Of a DNA stretch of 28,979 nucleotides, positions 20,805-28,869 are shown one piece after another; within the stretch, counting starts at the first letter, position 1; every line of letters begins with the position of its first letter. Source of the stretch: a virus; the IMG/VR virus record IMGVR_UViG_3300025138_000241, positions 1 through 28,979 of that record, one strand, 5' to 3'. The notes under the pieces are model-generated. The model ran no database searches, was not told the origin of the DNA, and saw nothing but the letters and a program-made list of their open reading frames with translations. Made by a program: the position numbers and the translations under genes.

Positions 20805-20846
20805 ACAAAAAAAACCGCCGCAAATCAATAAAGATTTAACGACGGC
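20805..20846 (-). terminator. Terminator closing the tail module
   Basis: On the minus strand a long imperfect stem (20833-20845 with 20815-20826, inner AAATC/GATTT and outer CCGTCG/CGGCGG with G-T pairs) is followed by eight T. It starts 28 bases after the 693-aa gene stop (20874). Confidence 0.8.
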
Positions 20847-20873
20847 CTGACAAACAAAACAAAAAAAAACCTT

Positions 20874-22955
20874 TTAACTCGTTATATTAATGACTGTTAC
20901 ATCATCGTCATCATTTGGAACGTGTGCTTTAATTTTATATTCGGCGGCTTTAACGTTATACGTCAATCGGTCAATGATACTTGTTTGCAAATCATATTCA
21001 GTTGCTGACCAATTAAACCAAATTCTATTGCTAAACGCCAACGGTTTTATTGCCGGATTTCTAAATGATCCTTCATATCTTAAAACAAATTCACGGTAAT
21101 CATTGGCAATATTTTGATTTTCAATTTCATATAATGTTTTAAATAAATTACTTGATGCTAAGGCCCCGTAATTGTCGCGAGTTCTTACAAATGCGTCTGT
21201 TCTATTAAAAAACTTAGCGTTAAATCTTCTAAAAGATTTTTTAAACGTGTTAAAATTACCATTTGAAATGACCGTTTTAAGTGAAAATTCCGACGGCGAA
21301 TCTATTTGTGAATTTATTACTTCAAAATTATCAAAATATGTTGTTTCGTAAAATGTAGATGCAGAAGTTGTGTTTTGCATAAAAATTCTTAATTTGACGG
21401 CGCCAACGTTAACCCAAGTAATTCCTTCTTTTGAAAATTCAATGTTTAAATCTTCAAATTGATTAAATTGTGTGTGTGTTATTGAATTGTTTTGAAGTGA
21501 ATTAAAAACCCAATTTTGATTGTCATAATTCCATTCGTGAAAACTTGATGCGTTCCCATTTAATTCAATCCTAATTCTAAACTGAATATTTGCGGGAATT
21601 GTTAAATCGTTATCTGAAATATTATATTTTATAAAATATTTTGAATTTAATTTATAGTTTACAATTTTATTAAAATCACTTAAAAGCACGTCATCAGGCG
21701 AAAAACAATTTGATTGACTTGTTGTTGGCGCTGTTGAACTTAATTTTAAAGATTTATTTCCTTGATACGCTACTTCATTAGTTGCAATTTCAGCATAATT
21801 ATTATAAACTGTAAACCCATTTAAACCGTATTCAAACCCGGCGTTATAACTTGCTGAAGTAAAATTTGATTTAATTGAATTTGATGTAACGCTTGCAATT
21901 GGTTGTATAAATTCCTTTGTTAAATTTTTCTTTAATGGTGTTAAATCTGTTGGAACTTTTAAAAGAAGTGATTCTTTAGTTTCGGACTGAAAAACACCGG
22001 CAGAACTATAATTGTAAACTTTTAAATCTTCATCGTTTTTACTTACTAAAACATCTGTTATTTGCTGCCTAATATTTGTAGGAACAACGCCGTTTGATTG
22101 TAATTGATTATAAATATTATTTTTTACATCTACATCAAAAACGTTGGTTGCCTCTACTATATACCATTTATTATTTGATTGGTAAATTCTCATATTATAT
22201 GTTGACAATAAATCTTCTAATTGAATTTTTGAAGTTCCAATGTCATACCCGTCAACCAATTCATTGAATCCCGGTGAAATTGTGATTGTGTTTGGAAAAT
22301 ATTTATTATTTGTTGGGTTGCCCGGTAATTTAACGCTTGAAATGTCGTTTATAAAACACAAATCCAAATCCAAATCTAAATTTGCTAATATTAATGAAAT
22401 TCTTTCGCCATCAGTAAGATAAACCGGATTTGAAGGGGTGTATAATGTAGTTAAAGGCGATTCAAAATTGTCTAACGTACCCAAACCATCAAACGCATTA
22501 AAAGACACGTTAAACGGCTTTGGTTGTAGTTTTTCAATAAACCTATCAACAACTAAAAAACCACTCCAATAAGCGCCGTATTCAGTACTTATTCCGCTCG
22601 CTAATGTATTAACGCAATTTAATGATTCAACAGTACCACCGTCAGCAATAACCCGATCGGCATAAACTTCGGCGTTACTTTTTAAATAAGAAACAACAAC
22701 TTTATACTCGCGTTCATCAAATTTGTAAAAATCATCATATTGAACGGTGTCCGTTACCATTAAATTTAAAGAACATCTTGAACCAATTATTGGTTTGTAA
22801 AAATCGTCTGACGCTTGCCATTGAATTACAACCGGGTTATTAGTTCCCACCATTGGCAAAACCGCACCGGTATAATTCTTTTTTAATATTTCAACTTTTT
22901 TTCCGTGTTCTAAAACATCAGAAAATTCTAATCTATATTTTACGCCGTATGCCAT
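20874..22955 (-). CDS. Tail-tip/baseplate protein with internal carbohydrate-binding-like module (693 aa)
   Basis: 693 aa, placed directly after the tape measure, where siphoviruses encode distal tail or hub proteins. The N-terminal half shows GVKYRLEFSDVLEHGKKVEI (4-23), a long IGSRCSLNLMVTDTVQYDDF segment (57-76), EREYKVVVSY, and LEDLLSTYNMRIYQSNNKWY (246-265), a pattern I know from Bacteroidota phage tail proteins. Residues about 368-550 look like a jelly-roll carbohydrate-binding module (NAGFEYGLNGF, GNKSLKLSS, YFDNFEV). The last 140 residues are again tail-like. No catalytic motif is visible. It probably contacts the cell surface. Confidence 0.72.
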   Translation of the reverse strand: MAYGVKYRLEFSDVLEHGKKVEILKKNYTGAVLPMVGTNNPVVIQWQASDDFYKPIIGSRCSLNLMVTDTVQYDDFYKFDEREYKVVVSYLKSNAEVYADRVIADGGTVESLNCVNTLASGISTEYGAYWSGFLVVDRFIEKLQPKPFNVSFNAFDGLGTLDNFESPLTTLYTPSNPVYLTDGERISLILANLDLDLDLCFINDISSVKLPGNPTNNKYFPNTITISPGFNELVDGYDIGTSKIQLEDLLSTYNMRIYQSNNKWYIVEATNVFDVDVKNNIYNQLQSNGVVPTNIRQQITDVLVSKNDEDLKVYNYSSAGVFQSETKESLLLKVPTDLTPLKKNLTKEFIQPIASVTSNSIKSNFTSASYNAGFEYGLNGFTVYNNYAEIATNEVAYQGNKSLKLSSTAPTTSQSNCFSPDDVLLSDFNKIVNYKLNSKYFIKYNISDNDLTIPANIQFRIRIELNGNASSFHEWNYDNQNWVFNSLQNNSITHTQFNQFEDLNIEFSKEGITWVNVGAVKLRIFMQNTTSASTFYETTYFDNFEVINSQIDSPSEFSLKTVISNGNFNTFKKSFRRFNAKFFNRTDAFVRTRDNYGALASSNLFKTLYEIENQNIANDYREFVLRYEGSFRNPAIKPLAFSNRIWFNWSATEYDLQTSIIDRLTYNVKAAEYKIKAHVPNDDDDVTVINITS

Positions 22956-22967
22956 TTTTTTATTTTG

Positions 22968-25763
22968 TTACGAAATTCTGTCGCTTGTTTCTGTCGCTCT
23001 TTCAATTGCAATCAATAAATCTTGACCTTCTAATCTAATTTGACCGCCAACGTTTACGTTTGTTGCACCGCCAGAGCCGCCAATCATTCCTTGCAATTTA
23101 TTTAATGGCGCTATCACTTCCGGATTTGAACGCGCGCCCGGATATTCACCCACAAGGCCCATTGTTGGGCCGCTAACAATACCACCGTCAGCAAACTTTG
23201 AAAACGATCCTGAAACCAATGCAGTTGCCCCCGCTATTAATGCCGGTAATACAAACGCCGCAGCCGGCCCAAATGATTTGGCTGATTCGGTTGCGCCACT
23301 TATAGAGTTCGACATTGAAACCCTAAGGTTATGCCCAACAATTTTTAATGCATCTTTTGCCATAGTTCCAACAAATGCGCCCATTGCTGAATCTGCCCCG
23401 CCAAATGCGTTTGTAATTGCGCCACCTAATGCACCAAAAGAACCCGATATTGATTGATTAATTGATTGCATCATTTCTTGTGCCTCTGTCATTGACATCA
23501 TAAAGCCAAGAAAACGCGTCTTTTTTTCTTCATAAACTTCGGCTTCCGCTTCAGCTTGTGCCGTATTAAACGCCGCTTCTTGTTCGGCAGTCATTAAATT
23601 ATTATCAATCGCCAATTGTCGCATTTCTGCAAACTTTGTTTTTATTCTTTCAACTTCTAGGGATTTTTGTTGTTCTTCACTTGCATTAGTAGAATCAGCA
23701 AACTGTTGCCTTAAATCTAAAATTCGGCTTTTTTCTTCACTTTCAATTGTAGCTAATGCCGCTGATTTTGCTTGTGTTAATGCCTTTTCCTTTTCTGAAC
23801 CCTTTTCAACTTTACCAATTAAATCATCGTAATATTTAGTTGATTCAGCTTTTCTTGCTTCATAAGATAATTTGTCGTTTGTAATTAATGCCTTGTTAAT
23901 TTCATCGCTTATGGATTTTAATTTACTTGTTGCATCTGGATCTAAAACCGGTGTAACAACAAAATCAGTTCCTGAAGATTCAGGCCCGCCACCGTCAGCA
24001 CTTGGATCAACCGTTGATGTTGCTGTGGCGCCATTATTTACAACTTCGGCTTCAACTTTTAATTTAGCTATTTTTTTAGTTTTCATAGCGTCATTAAAAT
24101 TATCAACAACTGCACCGCCCAATTCTCTCGCGTTTGCTTTTATACCATCAATCGCGCCTAAAAAATTGGATTTCATTGCAGTTCCTATGCCACTAAAACC
24201 GCTTTTTATTTTAGCCATATCAAGGGTGAAAATTCCCATTAAAATATTTCCAACACCACCTAAAACACCCATTGCGGCTTTTCCAAATGCTTTAAAAACA
24301 GTTATAATTGTTTTTATTTGAAATTTACCAACTGCAACCATATTTTTAAACATCATGATTAAAGTGTTTACCGCTAATTGTATCGGCAAAGAATTGTTAT
24401 ATAATTCAATAAAGTAATTACCAACTTTAATAAGTGCGGTTTTTATTCCGGCCCAATTTTTATAAATTACAAATGCAATCGCAGTCAATCCGGCAATAAT
24501 TAAACCAACCGGCCCCATCATTAAGGTAAACGCCGCACCGATTGCCGGCGCTAATGTTATTAACGTTCCTATAATTGCAATGACCGGCCCTAATGCCGCA
24601 ACAATTCCCGCAAATGCAATAATAATTTTTTGCATTCTTGGTGATAATGCTTGAAATTTTTCAGATAAACCCGTAAAAAATGCGCCAATTTTTTGAACCG
24701 CGGGCGCAACCGCCGTCAATATAACTTGACCAACCGATAACAATGACGATTTCATTGCGTTTAGTCCTTGCGTCATTTTAAACGATGCCGATTGCGATGT
24801 TTTTTCAAATGCTTTATCAGTTGCACCCATTGAATTGGTTAACGCATCAAATACTTTTCTATTATCTTCTAATCCGGCGCCCGTTAAATCTAAAACACCT
24901 TTTAATGCTCTAATATTTGGGAATATTGCCGTTGTATCTTGACCGGTTTGTTTTAAACCGCTTTGAAGCATTTCCAGAGTTGACAAAAGCCCTTGTTCAC
25001 TAAGTGATTTTTGAACGCTTTCGGTTGACATTCCCATTGAAGCCATTGCCGCCTCGGCTTCAGAAGTTGGTTTTTTTAATGATGCTAAAATTGCCGTCAA
25101 TTGTGTCGCACCGGTTGCCGCATCAGTTCCCGTTTTTGACATTGCAGCCATTGCCGCACCAACTTGGTCAAAAGAAACGCCCATATTTGACGCCAAAGGA
25201 ATCACGCCGCCCATTGCACCGGCCAACGCTGACGCTTCAAGTTTACCTTCACGAACCGCAGCGGTTAAAATATCTGTTGCGCCTGAAGCGGATAAATTTT
25301 CCGTTCCATACGCATTCATTGCTGAAGTCGATAAATCTGCAATTGTTTTTGTTTCACCTAATCCAACCGCCGCCGCTTTTAAAGACATATTTAAAACATC
25401 CATAGCAGCCGAACCCCTTAAACCGGCCGAAGTAATAAAGAACAACGCTTCAGCGGCTTCACTTCCGCTTTTACCGGTATCTACTGCCATTTTCTTTGCG
25501 GCTTCACCCATTTCGGCCACTTTATCCGCAGAAACGCCAACAAGCGCTTGTATTGACGTCATTGATTTATCAAAGTCAAAGGCCATTTTAACTGCCGCAG
25601 CACCAACCGCCACCAATGGCAAAGTCAATGAAGTTGTCATTGATTTTCCAACAGATTTCATTTTTGCGCCAAATCCTTGGAGTTTTCCTGATGCTGATGA
25701 AAGGGCGTTTGACAGTTTTGAACTGTCGCCGGTAATATTTACTTTTAAATTTTGATCTGCCAT
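22968..25763 (-). CDS. Tape-measure protein (TP901 family)
   Basis: 931 aa. The N-terminal coil (SSKLSNALSSASGKLQGFGA) leads to the TP901 minor-tail domain (about 55-330): MTSIQALVGVSADKVAEMGE, SAGLRGSAAMDVLNMSLKAA, ASNMGVSFDQVGAAMAAMSK. Hydrophobic segments at about 375-440 may enter the host membrane on ejection. A charged helical stretch (about 610-760) and a C-terminal FADGGIVSGPTMGLVGEYPG motif are typical. The protein sets tail length; with about 0.15 nm per residue the tail would be near 140 nm (rule of thumb). It is preceded by a terminator and TATTTTTG box, so it may have its own promoter. Confidence 0.94.
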   Translation of the reverse strand: MADQNLKVNITGDSSKLSNALSSASGKLQGFGAKMKSVGKSMTTSLTLPLVAVGAAAVKMAFDFDKSMTSIQALVGVSADKVAEMGEAAKKMAVDTGKSGSEAAEALFFITSAGLRGSAAMDVLNMSLKAAAVGLGETKTIADLSTSAMNAYGTENLSASGATDILTAAVREGKLEASALAGAMGGVIPLASNMGVSFDQVGAAMAAMSKTGTDAATGATQLTAILASLKKPTSEAEAAMASMGMSTESVQKSLSEQGLLSTLEMLQSGLKQTGQDTTAIFPNIRALKGVLDLTGAGLEDNRKVFDALTNSMGATDKAFEKTSQSASFKMTQGLNAMKSSLLSVGQVILTAVAPAVQKIGAFFTGLSEKFQALSPRMQKIIIAFAGIVAALGPVIAIIGTLITLAPAIGAAFTLMMGPVGLIIAGLTAIAFVIYKNWAGIKTALIKVGNYFIELYNNSLPIQLAVNTLIMMFKNMVAVGKFQIKTIITVFKAFGKAAMGVLGGVGNILMGIFTLDMAKIKSGFSGIGTAMKSNFLGAIDGIKANARELGGAVVDNFNDAMKTKKIAKLKVEAEVVNNGATATSTVDPSADGGGPESSGTDFVVTPVLDPDATSKLKSISDEINKALITNDKLSYEARKAESTKYYDDLIGKVEKGSEKEKALTQAKSAALATIESEEKSRILDLRQQFADSTNASEEQQKSLEVERIKTKFAEMRQLAIDNNLMTAEQEAAFNTAQAEAEAEVYEEKKTRFLGFMMSMTEAQEMMQSINQSISGSFGALGGAITNAFGGADSAMGAFVGTMAKDALKIVGHNLRVSMSNSISGATESAKSFGPAAAFVLPALIAGATALVSGSFSKFADGGIVSGPTMGLVGEYPGARSNPEVIAPLNKLQGMIGGSGGATNVNVGGQIRLEGQDLLIAIERATETSDRIS

Positions 25764-25783
25764 AATATAGGATGTAATTGAAA

Positions 25784-25791
25784 CAAAAATA
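25784..25791 (-). promoter_or_regulatory. Promoter-like -7 box TATTTTTG before the tape-measure gene
   Basis: The minus strand reads TATTTTTG, 20 bases before ATG 25763 and just past a terminator stem. Where a -33 box should be, the terminator stands; no TTTG is seen there. Confidence 0.3.
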
Positions 25792-25792
25792 C

Positions 25793-25826
25793 AAAAAAAA
25801 AGACGCTTTTAATTTAGCGTCTTTTT
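25793..25826. terminator. Bidirectional terminator before the tape-measure gene
   Basis: Perfect 10-bp stem AAAAAGACGC (25797-25806) / GCGTCTTTTT (25817-25826) with a 10-base loop and T runs on both strands. The stop codon of the upstream frame (25809-25811) lies inside the loop, showing how compact the layout is. Confidence 0.85.
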
Positions 25827-26186
25827 ATTAGTCATTGATTGTGATTTATTTTCAAACGCTTCCATTTCTTGACGCGTTGATTTTGGAATATCTCTTTTTT
25901 GTTTTCTTATTTGATCAATTGGCAACGGAAACATTTGTTCCGGTTTTAACATCTGGGATTTCTTCTGACAATTAACATTGTAAATCATTGTTGAAACATA
26001 TCTTGACTGTTCCCAACTTAAATTAACTTTATTATGATAATATTCCGCCATTAAACCGTTTTCACGCCACGTTTGCCGCCAAAAATCATCGGGCAAAATC
26101 CCAATTTGCCCAATATAATAATCGGTTAAAGTTTCAAAATTTATTGTTTCCTTGACGGCTTCGGCTTTGCTGCGCCTTTTGTTTGA
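25809..26186 (-). CDS. Tail assembly chaperone extension (gpT-like), probably made by -1 frameshift
   Basis: This frame is open from 26186 (just after a TAA at 26187-26189) to the stop at 25809-25811 and has no ATG or GTG. A TTG at 26096 is possible, but coding sense continues upstream of it (AVKETINFETLTDYYIGQIG). The frame is -1 relative to the chaperone gene and overlaps it by about 45 bases, exactly the arrangement of lambda G/T and many siphovirus chaperone pairs. A shift near 26182-26165 would give a fusion of about 236 aa. The extension is helical, with FWRQTWRENGLMAEYYHNKV. It binds the tape measure during tail assembly in known systems. Confidence 0.65.
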   Translation of the reverse strand, partial: SNKRRSKAEAVKETINFETLTDYYIGQIGILPDDFWRQTWRENGLMAEYYHNKVNLSWEQSRYVSTMIYNVNCQKKSQMLKPEQMFPLPIDQIRKQKRDIPKSTRQEMEAFENKSQSMTNKKTLN

Positions 26187-26518
26187 TTATTTAGTGAATT
26201 ACCTAATATTTTGGATTCACTCATTGCCTCAACAATGTCATTGATTTTTTCAGCATCAACATCATCAAGCCACGTTCCAACTGTATAAAGGTTGTATTCA
26301 ATGTCATTTCCGTTTTCTAAGTCGTTTGCTAATGCCGCTGAATAAATCAATGCACGCAATCCATTTAATGAAATACCGGATTCAAAAACGGTTCCAATTT
26401 CTTGAAGTGAAACGCCCATTTGTTCGGTAAATTCCGCCCAAAAGTTCATTGAAAAATGTAGAGTTCTTTTTTTGCCGTCGACGGTTATATCAATATAACC
26501 TCTTTTTTTGTTTGTCAT
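26141..26518 (-). CDS. Tail assembly chaperone (gpG-like)
   Basis: 125 aa starting MTNKKRGYIDITVDGKKRTL. The pattern of an N-terminal strand pair with a charged end, HFSMNFWAEFTEQMGVSLQE and NGLRALIYSAALANDLENGN, fits the gpG-like chaperone group that sits between tail tube and tape measure. The C-terminal end (KGAAKPKPSRKQ) is low complexity and overlaps the frame of the gpT-like extension; slippage there would replace the last residues. A terminator lies upstream (26544-26580), so it may have a separate transcript from the tube gene. Confidence 0.75.
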   Translation of the reverse strand: MTNKKRGYIDITVDGKKRTLHFSMNFWAEFTEQMGVSLQEIGTVFESGISLNGLRALIYSAALANDLENGNDIEYNLYTVGTWLDDVDAEKINDIVEAMSESKILGNSLNNQTKGAAKPKPSRKQ

Positions 26519-26543
26519 TTTAAAAGATTTGATTAATAAAAAT

Positions 26544-26580
26544 AAAAAGCCATCGCCTAAAAATAGACGGCGGCTTTTTT
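26544..26580. terminator. Terminator between tail tube and chaperone genes
   Basis: Stem AAAAAGCC (26544-26551) / GGCTTTTT (26572-26579), extended by an imperfect GC-rich inner stem, with T-rich sequence on both exits. It lies 22 bases after the tube stop (26602). It may be leaky, so that tube protein is made in excess over chaperone. Confidence 0.75.
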
Positions 26581-26601
26581 ATGATAAAAAACTAATGTTG
26601 A

Positions 26602-27009
26602 TTAGTTAGTTGATTTTACTATTGCGCCGGTGATTGTAAGTGAACCGCTATAAGTTACAGCCGCTTCCATTTCCGCTGACATTTCAACGCTTGATAAAAA
26701 CGCTTCTGCCGTGTAAATTGCGTCACCCGCTTCAGACGTTCCAAATACACAAGTTAATTGAGTTCTAGCCAAAAGATAATCAGCCATTTCAATTGCGTTT
26801 GCACTATCATCATAAGCAACCAAACCTTCAAAAGATATTTCGCCGCCTTTTACGCCGCCGATATATTCAGAAAATCCCGCTGAATCTTTTGTTGTCGCTT
26901 CCGGTGTGTCCATTGACAAAGAAAGTGAACAACTTGTTGTGTGACCAATTGTTGCGCCTTCTACTTTTAGCAATAAATTAGTTCCGTTAAATATTCCAGT
27001 TGTAGCCAT
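26602..27009 (-). CDS. Major tail tube protein (TP901-1 type)
   Basis: 135 aa. Typical features are GIFNGTNLLLKVEGATIGHT at the start, SLSLSMDTPEATTKDSAGFS (about 28-47), GEISFEGLVAYDD (56-68), and a C-terminal VTYSGSLTITGAIV strand, the pattern of the TP901-1 major tail family. It polymerises into the tail tube. It is followed by a terminator and then the chaperone pair and tape measure, the canonical order. The recurrent 17-base leader motif lies 24 bases upstream of its start, suggesting strong late expression. Confidence 0.9.
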   Translation of the reverse strand: MATTGIFNGTNLLLKVEGATIGHTTSCSLSLSMDTPEATTKDSAGFSEYIGGVKGGEISFEGLVAYDDSANAIEMADYLLARTQLTCVFGTSEAGDAIYTAEAFLSSVEMSAEMEAAVTYSGSLTITGAIVKSTN

Positions 27010-27033
27010 TATATAAAAATTTTAATGTTATTT

Positions 27034-27050
27034 AATTTTTTGTAAATATA
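27034..27050 (-). promoter_or_regulatory. Recurrent late-gene leader motif, copy 4 (TATATTTACAAAAAATT)
   Basis: Minus-strand element 24 bases upstream of the tail tube ATG, one mismatch from copy 2 (8911-8927). On its upstream side an AT-rich inverted repeat (CGAATT / AATTCG, about 27051-27076) abuts it. Confidence 0.4.
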
Positions 27051-27078
27051 CGAATTATTATTTATTATTAAATTCGAA

Positions 27079-28482
27079 TTATTGGACAATACAAAGTTGT
27101 GATTCAGCCATTTTCAAAAATGAACTATATGACGTCAATTCTTCAATTTCTAAATTCAGTAAACTTGTATTGTAATATTGTACTTGATTTATTTCACCGA
27201 AAAAATTCCAACTATTTTGATTATTTGCATTAAATGCAAAAGATTTTAAATCAATTGGAATCCCTCCGCTTGTATCTGTAAGCACTAAAAAGCCGTTTAC
27301 ATAAAATTTAAAATTGTCAACCTCCCAAGAAATGGCGATTTTATTTCTAACGTTATAATCAACGTTTGTTGTAATTTCAGAAACAACATCTCCGTTAGCC
27401 CTTGAAATAAACAACTTAAATTGTGTGTTATTAGTTTGTTTACTAATAACAACTCTGTTTAAATTTGAATTGTCTGAAATTGATATACTTCCTAGTGTTT
27501 TGTCTTTAAAAGATTTTTGCAAATCGACAAACATTGTTGATCCGTAAGGATAAACGCCGTTGCAAAGAAGTGAATTTAATATATCTGTTGTGCCTTTTAA
27601 ATTCTCAAAATATGTTGATCTTAAACGTAATGAATTTAATAAAACATTGTGTCCGTGACCACCAAATAAAACAGAATTTCCGCCATCTTTGCAAGTTTCT
27701 TTTAATCTTGTTTGTGCTGACGTTGTTGTTTGAATATATGAACTTAAATTTTCATACTCACATTGGGCGCCCCAAATAAATACACTTGAATTTGTAACGC
27801 TATCAGTACTATCGACTGAACCGCTTACACTCCTTGGCGAAAATAATGATGTTAATGTTTCGGCTTCATCAGTTTCAAAAGAAACATCTAAACGATACCA
27901 ATCATTGGTATATTTTTTAAATGAAGCGCTTATAAATGAAAAATTATTTCCCGCTTCTGAAGATGTAAAAGTTTCATTACTAAATTGAAACAAGGTATCA
28001 ATTCTATTGGGATATGTTCCTTGCGCCCTAATTGCAAAGAAATCACCAACATTTTTTTTAACAAATACCGACAAAGTCATTTCAAGCGAATCTTCTTCTT
28101 CTTTTGTAAACGTTTTGTTTACGTATGATGCCGAATTTGAATTTCTTGTTATTGTATCCGCTGACAAATCACCGCTTGGTGATATTGTTGTGTTTGTCGT
28201 TGTTGTTATATTTAGTTTTGTCCAGTTATTGAAATCTTCCGAATACGTTAAATTATTAACCTTCTGATCTTCCAATAATAAAACCGGGCAACCTCCGTTT
28301 GTGTAATCTAAACGCGGCACGTTTGCGTTAACGGTTTCAATAAATCCGCTTTGATTTACGCGCGTTGCTTGGCCGGCCCTTGTGAATGTTGAAAAATCCC
28401 CATCCCCATTGACCGGTAAAACAGAATAAACTTTTCCGGCTTTGTACCCACTTGGAATCATTGCCAAAGTTGGATTCGCCAT
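27079..28482 (-). CDS. LamG/concanavalin-like tail protein (467 aa)
   Basis: 467 aa, paralogous to the 556-aa protein at 113-1783. The shared core is at about 28-64 (FTRAGQATRVNQSGFIETVN then ANVPRLDYTNGG). After it come LTYSEDFNNWTK, TISPSGDLSADTITR and WYRLDVSFE, also matched in the paralogue. The C-terminal part (about 290-467) is a LamG-like jelly roll with FKFYVNGFLVLTDTSGG and IEELTSYSSFL. No inserted carbohydrate-binding module is present here. It is probably exposed on the tail and binds the host surface; the receptor is unknown. It starts 3 bases after the 120-aa gene's stop. Confidence 0.75.
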   Translation of the reverse strand: MANPTLAMIPSGYKAGKVYSVLPVNGDGDFSTFTRAGQATRVNQSGFIETVNANVPRLDYTNGGCPVLLLEDQKVNNLTYSEDFNNWTKLNITTTTNTTISPSGDLSADTITRNSNSASYVNKTFTKEEEDSLEMTLSVFVKKNVGDFFAIRAQGTYPNRIDTLFQFSNETFTSSEAGNNFSFISASFKKYTNDWYRLDVSFETDEAETLTSLFSPRSVSGSVDSTDSVTNSSVFIWGAQCEYENLSSYIQTTTSAQTRLKETCKDGGNSVLFGGHGHNVLLNSLRLRSTYFENLKGTTDILNSLLCNGVYPYGSTMFVDLQKSFKDKTLGSISISDNSNLNRVVISKQTNNTQFKLFISRANGDVVSEITTNVDYNVRNKIAISWEVDNFKFYVNGFLVLTDTSGGIPIDLKSFAFNANNQNSWNFFGEINQVQYYNTSLLNLEIEELTSYSSFLKMAESQLCIVQ

Positions 28483-28485
28483 AAA

Positions 28486-28848
28486 TTACATTTTGTGCGC
28501 TAAATAATCAATTCCAAAGAATGAATGAACGCCATTTGAATCTAATTCAACGCTTGCGGATTTCCATCCGTGAGGATGATCGGCTTTAATTAATTCGCCA
28601 TCTTCATCAGTTGAATCGCTTAAATCCCATAAAACATCCAAGTGATAGTTTTCACTTAATACGGCTTCTTTAGTAACTTCACCATCTTCATCAAATTCAG
28701 GTTGTTCTAAGACGATATGACCTAGTTTAACGATTGAATGTGAATGCGTTGGGTATTCGTTACCATCTTCATCTTCGCTTACGCCTAAGGCCTTTATTTT
28801 GGCTTCGGCAGTTGCTAAATCTTTGAAAAAATACTTTCCTACTTTCAT
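28486..28848 (-). CDS. Conserved phage protein of unknown function (120 aa)
   Basis: 120 aa starting MKVGKYFFKDLATAEAKIKA. It is acidic (SEDEDGNEYPTH, EFDEDGE, DSTDEDGEL), with His-containing motifs (THSHSIVKLGHIVLEQ, ADHPHGWKSA) and a final HSFFGIDYLAHKM. I recall similar proteins beside LamG-type genes in marine phages, but no function is known. It lies between two LamG-type genes, so a virion or assembly role is likely. No membrane segment or signal peptide. Confidence 0.65.
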   Translation of the reverse strand: MKVGKYFFKDLATAEAKIKALGVSEDEDGNEYPTHSHSIVKLGHIVLEQPEFDEDGEVTKEAVLSENYHLDVLWDLSDSTDEDGELIKADHPHGWKSASVELDSNGVHSFFGIDYLAHKM

Positions 28849-28869
28849 TTTATTAATTTATTTAATTAT

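Noticed and set aside
25809-26096. Independent 95-aa gene starting with TTG at 26096
   Set aside because: Coding sense continues upstream of TTG without ATG or GTG, and the frame overlaps the chaperone gene as in known -1 frameshift pairs. Not fully excluded.
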